DNA of 40,876 nucleotides from Fimenecus sp036652055. Its GTDB lineage: Bacteria; Bacillota; Clostridia; Oscillospirales; Acutalibacteraceae. Below, piece after piece: positions 22,904-31,287 of the stretch. The stretch covers positions 1 through 40,876 of the forward strand of contig JAVVWP010000016.1 of NCBI GenBank assembly GCA_036652055.1. The letters run 5' to 3'. Every line of letters starts with the position of its first letter. Positions within the stretch are counted from its first letter, which is position 1. A model generated the notes under the pieces. It was not told where the DNA came from, ran no database searches, and saw only the letters and a program-made list of their open reading frames with translations. A program made the position numbers and the translations under genes.

Positions 22904-23869
22904 ATGAATATTGGTCAATTAGAAATAAAAGGTTTTGCTGCGCTTGCACCAATGGCAGGAGTTGCCGACAGAGCGTTTCGTGAATTGTGCGTTGGATATG
23001 GTGCTGCATTTGTCGTTAGTGAAATGGTAAGCTCAAAGGGAATAACTATGAATGATAGAAAGTCAAAAGAGTTAATGTTCATTTCAGAAAACGAAAGACC
23101 AGCAGCAGTTCAAATATTTGGCTCTGATGCCATAACTATGGCAAAATCAGTTGAAACCGTTTTAAAAATGCAACCGCAATTTATTGATATTAATATGGGT
23201 TGTCCTGCACCAAAAATCGCAGGAAACGGCGGTGGAGCTTGTTTGATGAAATCGCCAGAACTTGTAGGTAAAATCATAAAAGAGGTTGTTTCGGCTTCGA
23301 GCGTGCCTGTTACAGCAAAAATCAGAGCAGGCTGGGACTTTGACTGCTTGAATGCAGTTGAAATTGCAAAAATTGCAGAAAATTCAGGTGCAAGTGCAAT
23401 TACAGTTCACGGCAGAACACGAAGTCAAATGTATGCTCCTCCTGTTAATTTTGACATTATATCAGATGTTAAACATAATGTAGGTATTCCTGTTATTGGT
23501 AATGGTGATATTGTTGACGGGCAGACAGCTGCACTTATGTTTGAAAGAACCAATTGTGACTTTTTAATGGTCGGTCGTGGTGCGCTTGGAAGACCTTGGG
23601 TTTTTTCACAAATTAATGCTTATATGAATGAGGGCAGAATTTTGCCAGAACCTCCCGTTTCAGAAAGAATGCTTGTTATGATTAAGCATATTAAAAAAAT
23701 TTGCGAATATAAAAGTGAGCGTGTCGGTATAAAAGAAGCAAGAAAACACGCAGCCTGGTATATTAAAGGTATTCGTGGTGCTGCAAATTATCGCCAACAA
23801 ATAGGTCAGCTTTCTTCGATTGAAGAACTTGAAGAAATCGCTTTTAAAATTTCTTTTGAAAATCAATAA
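22904..23869 (+). CDS. dus: tRNA-dihydrouridine synthase
   Basis: This 321-residue FMN enzyme reduces uridines in the tRNA D-loop. The TIM barrel starts with LAPMAGVADRAFREL; the catalytic cysteine lies in NMGCPAPKI, followed by GNGGGACLM. HGRTRSQMY and VGRGALGRPW complete the FMN and phosphate sites. It is DusB-like, as usual for Firmicutes. The ribosome-binding site is weak (AAAGG). It is divergent from polA and stands alone. Confidence 0.95.
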   Translation: MNIGQLEIKGFAALAPMAGVADRAFRELCVGYGAAFVVSEMVSSKGITMNDRKSKELMFISENERPAAVQIFGSDAITMAKSVETVLKMQPQFIDINMGCPAPKIAGNGGGACLMKSPELVGKIIKEVVSASSVPVTAKIRAGWDFDCLNAVEIAKIAENSGASAITVHGRTRSQMYAPPVNFDIISDVKHNVGIPVIGNGDIVDGQTAALMFERTNCDFLMVGRGALGRPWVFSQINAYMNEGRILPEPPVSERMLVMIKHIKKICEYKSERVGIKEARKHAAWYIKGIRGAANYRQQIGQLSSIEELEEIAFKISFENQ

Positions 23870-23880
23870 ATTTATAAAAT

Positions 23881-23916
23881 AAAATCACTTGCAGTAATTA
23901 ACTGTAAGTGATTTTT
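23881..23916. terminator. Bidirectional terminator between dus and spo0A
   Basis: AAATCACTTGCAGT pairs with ACTGTAAGTGATTT (one G-T pair), and a T run follows. It lies between two convergent genes. Confidence 0.85.
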
Positions 23917-23923
23917 TGTTTTT

Positions 23924-24691
23924 TTATGATGTTTTTAATCTTAGTCTTAATTTATCGCTAATCATTGCAATAAACTCTGAATTTGTTGGCTTGCCTCTTG
24001 AGTTTTGAATGGTATATCCAAAATATGAGCTTAATACATCAACATCGCCTCTATCCCACGCTACTTCAATAGCGTGCCTTATTGCCCTTTCAACTCTTGA
24101 AGAAGTTGTTGCAAAAGTTTTAGCAACTGTTGGGTAAAGCACCTTTGTTACTGAATTCATCATATCATTGTTTTTTATTGATAAAATTATTGCTTCTCTT
24201 AAATATTGATAACCTTTTATATGTGCAGGAACGCCAATTTGGTGCATAATTTCGCTAACTATTACCTCTAAATCATTAGAATTTGCATTTTGAATATCCG
24301 CAATTGTATTCGTACTCCAACCTGTCATTTGGGTAACCCTTTCTGCCATCATTTCCATATCAAATGGCTTTAAAAAATAATAATCAGCACCTGCCGCAAG
24401 TACCTCTTGTTCAAATCTCTGGTTGTCCACGCTTGACATAACCATAACTAACGGCTTTTTGTCAAACTTTATGTTCTTTATCTGCTTTAATGTTCCAAGT
24501 GCATCAAGTGATGACATAAAAGCATCCATTAAAACTACATCTGGACAATCTTTTTGAACCCCCATTAAAACTTCTGTTCCATTTTTTGCTACCATCTTAA
24601 CATCACAGCCATATGACCTTAAAACTCCAGCACACATTTGCCCAAACTCATTTCCTTCTTCTGCCAACAGAACCCTTAATGTTTTCCCCAT
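23924..24691 (-). CDS. spo0A: Sporulation master regulator Spo0A
   Basis: This 256-residue response regulator controls entry into sporulation. The receiver (1-120) has phospho-acceptor D56 in VVLMDAFM and K108 in FLKPF. Its metal-binding acidic pair is E11-E12 in place of the usual aspartates, and Ser replaces the switch Thr (VMSSV). The C-terminal effector domain (about 145-256) is well conserved, with the recognition region TTSSRVERAIRHAIEVAW. The ATG at 24691 has GGAGG at good spacing; a longer frame to 24814 would run through the promoter. It follows spoIVB, the standard order, but with its own promoter. Confidence 0.96.
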   Translation of the reverse strand: MGKTLRVLLAEEGNEFGQMCAGVLRSYGCDVKMVAKNGTEVLMGVQKDCPDVVLMDAFMSSLDALGTLKQIKNIKFDKKPLVMVMSSVDNQRFEQEVLAAGADYYFLKPFDMEMMAERVTQMTGWSTNTIADIQNANSNDLEVIVSEIMHQIGVPAHIKGYQYLREAIILSIKNNDMMNSVTKVLYPTVAKTFATTSSRVERAIRHAIEVAWDRGDVDVLSSYFGYTIQNSRGKPTNSEFIAMISDKLRLRLKTS

Positions 24692-24718
24692 TAATGTAAC
24701 CTCCAATTTTTTATTTCT

Positions 24719-24752
24719 GCCATATATTACCATATATGGAAGAATATGGCAA
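24719..24752 (-). promoter_or_regulatory. spo0A promoter inside a four-part CCATAT dyad
   Basis: On the minus strand TTGCCA (24752-24747) and TAATAT (24729-24724) are 17 bp apart. The same DNA carries CCATAT-N4-CCATATATGG-N4-ATATGG (24720-24749), symmetric about 24734.5, with one more pair at 24719/24750. The promoter boxes and symmetry are seen directly; a bound regulator is inferred. Confidence 0.65.
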
Positions 24753-24812
24753 TAGTTTTTTCTCAAATTTTTTATAAATTTTTCTTTATTTACTTTATAA
24801 AAAAAATAAAAC

Positions 24813-24842
24813 AAGGAGATGTGTCGAAAGACATATCTCCTT
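24813..24842 (-). terminator. spoIVB terminator, containing an exact 0A-box
   Basis: AAGGAGAT and TGTC pair with GACA and ATCTCCTT around a GAAA loop (one mismatch), with a T-rich tract on the minus strand. The right side of the stem and the loop, read on the plus strand, spell TGTCGAA (24822-24828), the Spo0A-binding consensus, about 130 bp upstream of the spo0A start. Confidence 0.85.
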
Positions 24843-24848
24843 GCCGAT

Positions 24849-26096
24849 TTAGGACGCCTTGTCCAACATTTTTTCTTCTATTTCGTTTGACACGCTTATC
24901 ATATTTTCTGCAAATATTGCATAACCCTGAAGTGGATTGTTGACAAAAACATGAGTTACTGCACCTACGAGCATTCCGTTTTGAATTATCGGACTTCCAC
25001 TCATTCCTTGAACAATGCCACCAGTTTTCTCAATTAAATTGCTGTCAGCTACCTCGACTATCATATTTTTTCCTGTTGTTCCTGTTGACGGATAAATTTT
25101 TACAATTTTAATATTATAATATTTAGGTCCGCTTTCATCAACTGTTGCAATGATTTGTGCATCGCCAAGCTTTACTTCTTGTTTTGTAGCTACTGGAATT
25201 TCTTTATTGTCACTTTTATATTTATCAAAAACTCCATAAACTCCGTTTTCTCCATTGACAAGAAGTGTACCCAAAGTTTTTCGCCTGAATAGCCCACACA
25301 GTTCTCCTGTTACACCATTTGTGCCTTTATAACAGCCATTTATAACTGTTTCAACAGCATCACCATCGCCCAGTGGCATAACATTTCCTGTGTCTACATC
25401 GCAAACAGCGTGTCCAAGACCTCCAAAAACCCCATCTTGTGGAATATAATAAGTCAAAGTGCCAACCCCTGCCGTGCTATCTCTTACCCATAGCCCTGCT
25501 TTATAGGTTCCATCGCTTTTTGATTTTGCCAAAGTTAATTTTGTTTCTATTGTTTGATTGTTTCTCGTTAGTGTTAATGTCATTTCACTGTTTTGATTTT
25601 CTAAAAAAGCTGTACTGATTTCTGAAGTTTTATTAATTGTGGCTCCATTTATTGCAGTTATTATATCGCCAACTTTAATGCCAGCAGCTTTGCCTGGATT
25701 TTCTGTGCTAATTTCAGTGAAAATATCATCCATTCCTACAATCATTACGCCCTTAGTAAAAAGACGAATTCCAAACACATCACCGCTTGGCACTACATAT
25801 TTTCGCTTTGAAACAATTATCTTTGACTGTTTAATGGGAATAGTATTAAAGGCGGAAACTTCAACATTATAGAAATTTTCATTATTTGCGGGAACTAAAA
25901 CTTTTGAATTTGCAGAAAGGCTATAATCTTTCGCTTGCAAATTCTTAAACGAAAAAATGCCGTTATCATTTAGCTCACTCTCATCAATAATGTGAATTTC
26001 ATTTGGTATTTTGCTTTCGCCTAAAAATACTATTCCGAATATAACGAAGGTAATTACAAAACCTATCAGGCTTGCAATTTTAAAAAGTTTTTTCAT
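24849..26096 (-). CDS. spoIVB: SpoIVB serine peptidase
   Basis: This 415-residue protease is made in the forespore and signals sigma-K activation across the intermembrane space. It has one N-terminal membrane helix or signal (about 7-27), a PDZ domain (about 105-190) and an S55 peptidase domain. The catalytic histidine lies in GGLGHAVCD (about 229) and serine in the GMSGSP box (about 367). The length is normal. GGAGG precedes the ATG. It ends with its own terminator before spo0A. Confidence 0.95.
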   Translation of the reverse strand: MKKLFKIASLIGFVITFVIFGIVFLGESKIPNEIHIIDESELNDNGIFSFKNLQAKDYSLSANSKVLVPANNENFYNVEVSAFNTIPIKQSKIIVSKRKYVVPSGDVFGIRLFTKGVMIVGMDDIFTEISTENPGKAAGIKVGDIITAINGATINKTSEISTAFLENQNSEMTLTLTRNNQTIETKLTLAKSKSDGTYKAGLWVRDSTAGVGTLTYYIPQDGVFGGLGHAVCDVDTGNVMPLGDGDAVETVINGCYKGTNGVTGELCGLFRRKTLGTLLVNGENGVYGVFDKYKSDNKEIPVATKQEVKLGDAQIIATVDESGPKYYNIKIVKIYPSTGTTGKNMIVEVADSNLIEKTGGIVQGMSGSPIIQNGMLVGAVTHVFVNNPLQGYAIFAENMISVSNEIEEKMLDKAS

Positions 26097-26176
26097 ACTT
26101 TCACCTCCGTAATTTGCAACATTTCTGCCGCACTAATAATTTGTGTAAAAGTTTGAATTTTATCAGCGGAAAAAAT

Positions 26177-26235
26177 AAGACTTTTCGGTTTATATTTACA
26201 CGGTACATATGTTCCCGAATAAACCAAAAAGTCTT
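26177..26235 (-). terminator. Terminator of the pfkA-aroK transcript
   Basis: AAGACTTTT and GGTTTAT (26177-26193) pair with ATAAACC and AAAAGTCTT (26219-26235) with a single mismatch, around a 25-base loop. On the minus strand ATTTTTT follows. The stretch 26097-26258 otherwise holds only the spoIVB leader. Confidence 0.8.
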
Positions 26236-26258
26236 TAAAATTTTTAAAAAGAGTATAT

Positions 26259-26759
26259 TTAATTTTTTTTGATTAATGAAATAATCATAGAAACTGCTTC
26301 TTCGATGCTTTTGCTTTCTAAATTTAGCGTAAAATCAGCATATTTTTTATAAAGTGGTATTCTTTCGTTAAAAATTTCATCAATTGTTTGTGTTTGCTTT
26401 GCTGCAATTCCACGAGTTTTAATATTGTTTAGCCTGTCTTTTAATGTTTGTATGGATACATCAATAAAAATAATTGTAGAATTTTTTTTAAGATGCGCCA
26501 TAGCACATTCTCGAAAAACCACACTTCCGCCTGTCGCAATTATTGAATTTTTAACATCTAATGATAATACAGACTTGCATTCGATATCTAAAAACGCTTG
26601 TAATCCATCATTATCAATTATATCTTGCAAAAGTCTTTTTTCTCTTTGCTGAATTATCAAATCAGTATCAATAAAATCAAAGCCTAAAGTTTTTGCAAGA
26701 ATGACGCCAATTGTGCTTTTACCACAAGCAGGCATACCAATTAATACTATATTTTTCAT
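26259..26759 (-). CDS. aroK: Shikimate kinase-like P-loop kinase
   Basis: This 166-residue protein has the AroK fold: Walker A GMPACGKST (8-16), DTD (31-33), ATGGSVVF (75-82) and RIPLYKKYAD (133-142). The shikimate-binding arginine of the FRxxE motif is missing; FLDIE (56-60) has leucine there. The lid has KTRGIA in place of the usual RPLL. It may therefore phosphorylate a different small molecule, and the aroK name is provisional. It starts four bases after pfkA without a clear ribosome-binding site, so it is probably translationally coupled. No other aromatic-pathway gene is nearby. Confidence 0.7.
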   Translation of the reverse strand: MKNIVLIGMPACGKSTIGVILAKTLGFDFIDTDLIIQQREKRLLQDIIDNDGLQAFLDIECKSVLSLDVKNSIIATGGSVVFRECAMAHLKKNSTIIFIDVSIQTLKDRLNNIKTRGIAAKQTQTIDEIFNERIPLYKKYADFTLNLESKSIEEAVSMIISLIKKN

Positions 26760-26763
26760 AAAA

Positions 26764-27726
26764 TTAGATTGATATATCGTGAGCCATTTGATAAAGGCTA
26801 AGGTCAATTGATTTTGTCATATTTAATGCTTCAAAAATATCAAAATCAACAATATCATCTTTTTGCATTGCAACAACTCTATTACCGATACCTTTATTAA
26901 TAAGCTCGACTGCATGATAACCCATACGACTTGCGACAACTCTATCACGAACAGTAGGTGAGCCACCTCTTTGCACATGCCCTAAAACAGTTGCACGAGA
27001 TTCTACACCTGTTGCTTCTTCTATTTGCTTTGCCATTTCAGTAACTCCGCCAACACCTTCAGCAACAATAATTATAAAATGTCTTTTTCCTGCTTTTTGA
27101 GTTCTTTGCATTCTCTCAATAACTTCCTTTTGGAAGTCAAACTCTACTTCAGGAATAAGGATTGTTGTTGCACCAACTGCAATTCCTGCATTAAGTGCTA
27201 AATACCCTGCTTTTCTGCCCATAACTTCAACAACTGAACAGCGGTCATGCGATTCAGAAGTATCACGAAGCCTATCTACCATTTCCATAACAGTATTCAT
27301 AGCAGTATCATAACCTATTGTGTAATCACAACAAGCAATATCATTATCAATTGTTCCAGGAACGCCGACGCAAGGAACGCCATGCATTGACAAGTCACGA
27401 GCGCCTCTAAAAGAGCCGTCACCACCAATTACAACAACGCCTGCCATTCCAACTTCTTGGCACATATTAACCGCTTGCTTAATTCCCTCTTCTGTTTTGA
27501 ACTCAGGACTTCTTGCAGAATAGAGGATTGTTCCGCCACGATTTATAATATTAGAAACGCTACGGAGATTCATTTCATACATATCACCGTACATAAGACC
27601 ATTATAGCCCCTTCTAATACCCATTACTCTCATTCCATTTTCACAGCCTGAACGAACTACTGCTCTGATAACAGCATTCATTCCCGGAGCATCTCCGCCA
27701 CTTGTTAAAACACCTATTGTTTTCAT
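26764..27726 (-). CDS. pfkA: ATP-dependent 6-phosphofructokinase
   Basis: This 320-residue enzyme catalyses the committed step of glycolysis. It has the glycine-rich TSGGDAPGMNA start, the ATP-site GGDGSFRGA (the Gly after Asp points to ATP, not pyrophosphate), the catalytic PGTIDND loop, and the MGRKAGY and HVQRGGSPT substrate motifs. The ATG at 27726 has GAGGTG upstream at good spacing and gives the usual length; a GTG three codons earlier overlaps that site. It has its own promoter downstream of dnaE. Confidence 0.97.
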   Translation of the reverse strand: MKTIGVLTSGGDAPGMNAVIRAVVRSGCENGMRVMGIRRGYNGLMYGDMYEMNLRSVSNIINRGGTILYSARSPEFKTEEGIKQAVNMCQEVGMAGVVVIGGDGSFRGARDLSMHGVPCVGVPGTIDNDIACCDYTIGYDTAMNTVMEMVDRLRDTSESHDRCSVVEVMGRKAGYLALNAGIAVGATTILIPEVEFDFQKEVIERMQRTQKAGKRHFIIIVAEGVGGVTEMAKQIEEATGVESRATVLGHVQRGGSPTVRDRVVASRMGYHAVELINKGIGNRVVAMQKDDIVDFDIFEALNMTKSIDLSLYQMAHDISI

Positions 27727-27761
27727 TCTTTTCACCTCAAAAATATTGCAATCAAATTTGT

Positions 27762-27790
27762 ATGATACACGATAAAAAACACATTGTCAA
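27762..27790 (-). promoter_or_regulatory. Promoter of pfkA
   Basis: On the minus strand TTGACA (27790-27785) and TATCAT (27767-27762) are 17 bp apart, 36 bases before the ATG. It allows pfkA and the kinase gene to be expressed apart from the lon-dnaE cluster. Confidence 0.8.
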
Positions 27791-27805
27791 GTATTAAAAT
27801 ACTTT

Positions 27806-30800
27806 TTATTGTAAAATTACATTTTTGTCGCCAAACTGATTTGATAGCCTTAAAATAATATCATCATCTAATGAAATTTTGAATTTTTGCAGTTCATACT
27901 TTTTTGTGTTTTCATAATAAAAATAAACTGCTATGTCCCCTTTTGATTTTTCTGCTATTTTTATGCACTCTGATTTTAAATTATCAGTGTTTTGTGGCAA
28001 TCTGATAAAAAGTCCTTTTTTGGGTTTTGGCTTTTTTTCAACGATTTTGGTTGGGCATTTTTCAATAGTATCCAAAACAATTTTTGCACTCTCATCATCT
28101 CTTAATGAAAGCCTGCCCCGAATTAGTAAAACAGATCCTGTTATAATTGAATTTCCATAGGTTTGATATATCTTAGGAAAAGCTATAACTTCAATTGAGC
28201 CATAAATATCTTCAATAGTGAAAAATGCCATTGTTGTATCATTTTTTGTGATTTTTTTCTTGACTGAGGTTATTATGCCCAAAACTTTTACCGTTGTGCC
28301 ATCTTTATAACTACTAAGCAAATCGTTTTCAGCATCAAGCAGGTCAACAACTCTTGTAGCGTTAATGCTTTCAGCTATTTTTACATATTCGCCCATTGGA
28401 TGCCCCGACATATAAAGCCCTGTTATTTCTTTTTCTAATGATAACAGCTCAAGCTTTGGCATTTCTTCACAATGAGTATAGTTTGGCTCTGAAGAAACAT
28501 CTGCATCATTCATAATATCAAAAAGCCCTAATTGACCGTCGACATTGTTCCTTTTTTCTGTTTCTAAATCGGCTGATATTATATTAAGATTTATAAGCAT
28601 TTCACGCCTGTTAAGTGAAAAGCCATCGAGTGCGCCGCTTTTTATAAGACCTTCAACTGCCCTGCGATTAAAATCTTTTCCATAAGTTCTCTTGCAAAAG
28701 TCATAGAAAGATTTGTATTCACCATTTTCTTCTCTTTCACTTATAATAGTTTCGATAAAACCATTTCCTAAATTTTTAATTGCGAGAAGTCCAAAACGGA
28801 TTGAATTGTCTTGTGGTGTAAAACCATTAAAACTTTTATTAACACTTGGTGACAATACTTTGATTTTCATTCTTTCACAATCTGCAATATAAGCTGAAAT
28901 TTTAGAAAAATCATCAATTACACTCGTAAGAAGTGCTGACATAAATTCAGCTGGATAATGACATTTTAAATATGCTGTTCTGTATGCTACAAGTGCATAT
29001 GCGGCTGAATGCGATTTGTTAAATGCGTAGGAGGCAAATGAAGTCATATCATCAAATATACTGTTGGCAACATCTTTTGGAACTCCCCTTTTCACAGCAC
29101 CCTCGCAAGCGACAGAACCATCGGGGTTTATAAGACCATTTATAAAATATTCTCTTTCCTGCTCCATTACTTTATGCTTTTTTTTAGACATTGCTCGCCT
29201 AACTATATCGGCTCTGCCAAGTGAATAGCCTGCTAAGGTTCTGAATATTTGCATAACCTGTTCTTGATAAACCATACAGCCATAAGTAACATCTAAAATT
29301 TCTTTTAGCATCGGAGTTTTATATTTAATGTTTTGAGGATTGTTCCTGTTGGCGATATAAGTATCGATTGAATCCATTGGCCCTGGTCGATAGAGTGAAA
29401 TTACAGCTATTATATCTTCTAAATTCTCAGGCTTTAATTTCATTAGCACATTTCTAAGACCTGCAGATTCGCACTGAAAGACGCCATAGGTAAGCCCTTT
29501 TGAAAACATTTCATAAGTTTTTTCATCATCTATGGAAATTTTTTCAATATCAAAATCTTTTTCTTTTTTTCTTATCATTTTTTGGGCATCGCTTATAACT
29601 GTTAGGGTTCTAAGCCCTAAAAAGTCCATCTTTAATAGTCCCAATTCTTCGATTGTTGTCATTGTAAACTGGGTTACAACAGAGTCATCATTTTTTGCAA
29701 GTGGAACATATTCACTAACAGGCTTATCTGTTATTACAACTCCTGCGGCGTGTTTTGATGCGTGCCTTGGCATACCCTCAACGCTTTTTGCAGTATCAAT
29801 CAGTTCTCTGACTATTTCATCTTTTTTATAAAGTTCATTTAATTCTGGCACTTTTAATAATGCTTTTTCTATTGTTATTCCTATTTCTCTTGGAATTAAT
29901 TTTGCTACTAAGTCAACCGTTGAATAAGAAAGTCCTAACGCTCTACCAACATCTCGAATTGCAGCTCTTGCCGCCATTGTTCCAAAAGTTACAATTTGTG
30001 AAACATGGTCAGCACCATATTTATTGATTACATATTCTATAACTTCTTCTCGCCTAACATAGCAAAAATCTATATCGAAATCAGGCATACTAACCCTTTC
30101 AGGGTTGAGGAACCGTTCAAAAAGCAAGTTGTATTTTATTGGATCAACATCTGTTATTCCCATACAATATGCGGCTATGCTCCCCGCCCCCGAACCTCTG
30201 CCAGGCCCGACTGGTATATCCTTTGATTTTGCATAATCTATAAAATCCGCTACTATCAGGAAATAATCAATGTAGCCCATATTTTTTATTACTGACAGCT
30301 CATAATCAAGCCTTTCAGTATAAACTGCTGACGGATTATTTCCATATCTAATCTTTAAGCCTTTATAGCATTGACCTTTAAAATATTCATATCTATCAAC
30401 ATTTGGTGGCAAATAAAAATATGGAAGCTTTGTTTTGCCAAATTCAAAATCAAAGTTACACATATCTGCGATAATTCCCGTATTATCAATTGCATCTTGC
30501 ACATCAGAAAACAGCTCTCTCATTTCATTTTCAGATTTTAAATAAAAATCATCTGTCTGGAAATCAAGACCTGTATCTTCATTGATTGTATGGTTGGTTT
30601 GAATGCAAATTAAAACTTTTTGGATTTTTTCGTCTTCTTTTTTTACATAATGGACATCGTTAGTTGCAACAAGCGGTATATTGGTTTCTCTTGCTAATTT
30701 TATTAGCTTTGGTAAAACCTCAAGCTGCTCACGAATTCCGTGATTTTGAATTTCTATATAGTAGGTGCCTTGGCCAAACAAATCATTATACCAAAGTGCT

Positions 30801-31270
30801 GTTTGCTTTGCCTTTTCATAATCGTTTTGCAATAAAAGCCTTGGCACTTCACCTGCAATGCAAGCGGAAAGTGCAATAATTCCCTCGTGATATTTTTCTA
30901 AAAGTTCTCTATCTATTCTCGGCTTTACATAAAACCCTTCTGTCCACGCTGCTGACACAATTTTTATTAGATTTTTATAGCCAATTTCATTTTTGCAAAG
31001 CAACACTAAGTGATAACGCTCACTGTCAATTGAATGCACTTTATCAAATCTTGAACGAGCAGCAACATAAACCTCGCAACCAATTATAGGTTTTATTCCA
31101 TATTCTTTAGCTTTTTTATAAAAATCAACAGCACCAAACATATTACCGTGGTCGGTAATTGCAAGTGCTGTTTGCCCCATATTTTTTGCCGCAGCAAATA
31201 CCTGCTCGAAGCGACAAGCACCATCAAGCAAGCTATATGCTGTATGCAAATGCAAATGGGTAAATGACAT
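27806..31270 (-). CDS. dnaE: DNA polymerase III alpha subunit DnaE
   Basis: This 1154-residue replicative polymerase begins with a PHP domain (HLHLHTAYSLLDGA, ITDHGNM). The palm domain has catalytic aspartates in PDFDIDF (about 394-400). A helix-hairpin-helix region and a C-terminal OB fold (VKVLGIITSVKKK) follow. It is the DnaE type, not the Gram-positive PolC type, which is expected elsewhere in the genome. AAAGGG precedes the ATG, 17 bases after lysA. Confidence 0.97.
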   Translation of the reverse strand: MSFTHLHLHTAYSLLDGACRFEQVFAAAKNMGQTALAITDHGNMFGAVDFYKKAKEYGIKPIIGCEVYVAARSRFDKVHSIDSERYHLVLLCKNEIGYKNLIKIVSAAWTEGFYVKPRIDRELLEKYHEGIIALSACIAGEVPRLLLQNDYEKAKQTALWYNDLFGQGTYYIEIQNHGIREQLEVLPKLIKLARETNIPLVATNDVHYVKKEDEKIQKVLICIQTNHTINEDTGLDFQTDDFYLKSENEMRELFSDVQDAIDNTGIIADMCNFDFEFGKTKLPYFYLPPNVDRYEYFKGQCYKGLKIRYGNNPSAVYTERLDYELSVIKNMGYIDYFLIVADFIDYAKSKDIPVGPGRGSGAGSIAAYCMGITDVDPIKYNLLFERFLNPERVSMPDFDIDFCYVRREEVIEYVINKYGADHVSQIVTFGTMAARAAIRDVGRALGLSYSTVDLVAKLIPREIGITIEKALLKVPELNELYKKDEIVRELIDTAKSVEGMPRHASKHAAGVVITDKPVSEYVPLAKNDDSVVTQFTMTTIEELGLLKMDFLGLRTLTVISDAQKMIRKKEKDFDIEKISIDDEKTYEMFSKGLTYGVFQCESAGLRNVLMKLKPENLEDIIAVISLYRPGPMDSIDTYIANRNNPQNIKYKTPMLKEILDVTYGCMVYQEQVMQIFRTLAGYSLGRADIVRRAMSKKKHKVMEQEREYFINGLINPDGSVACEGAVKRGVPKDVANSIFDDMTSFASYAFNKSHSAAYALVAYRTAYLKCHYPAEFMSALLTSVIDDFSKISAYIADCERMKIKVLSPSVNKSFNGFTPQDNSIRFGLLAIKNLGNGFIETIISEREENGEYKSFYDFCKRTYGKDFNRRAVEGLIKSGALDGFSLNRREMLINLNIISADLETEKRNNVDGQLGLFDIMNDADVSSEPNYTHCEEMPKLELLSLEKEITGLYMSGHPMGEYVKIAESINATRVVDLLDAENDLLSSYKDGTTVKVLGIITSVKKKITKNDTTMAFFTIEDIYGSIEVIAFPKIYQTYGNSIITGSVLLIRGRLSLRDDESAKIVLDTIEKCPTKIVEKKPKPKKGLFIRLPQNTDNLKSECIKIAEKSKGDIAVYFYYENTKKYELQKFKISLDDDIILRLSNQFGDKNVILQ

Positions 31271-31287
31271 TGTTATGCCCTTTCTTT

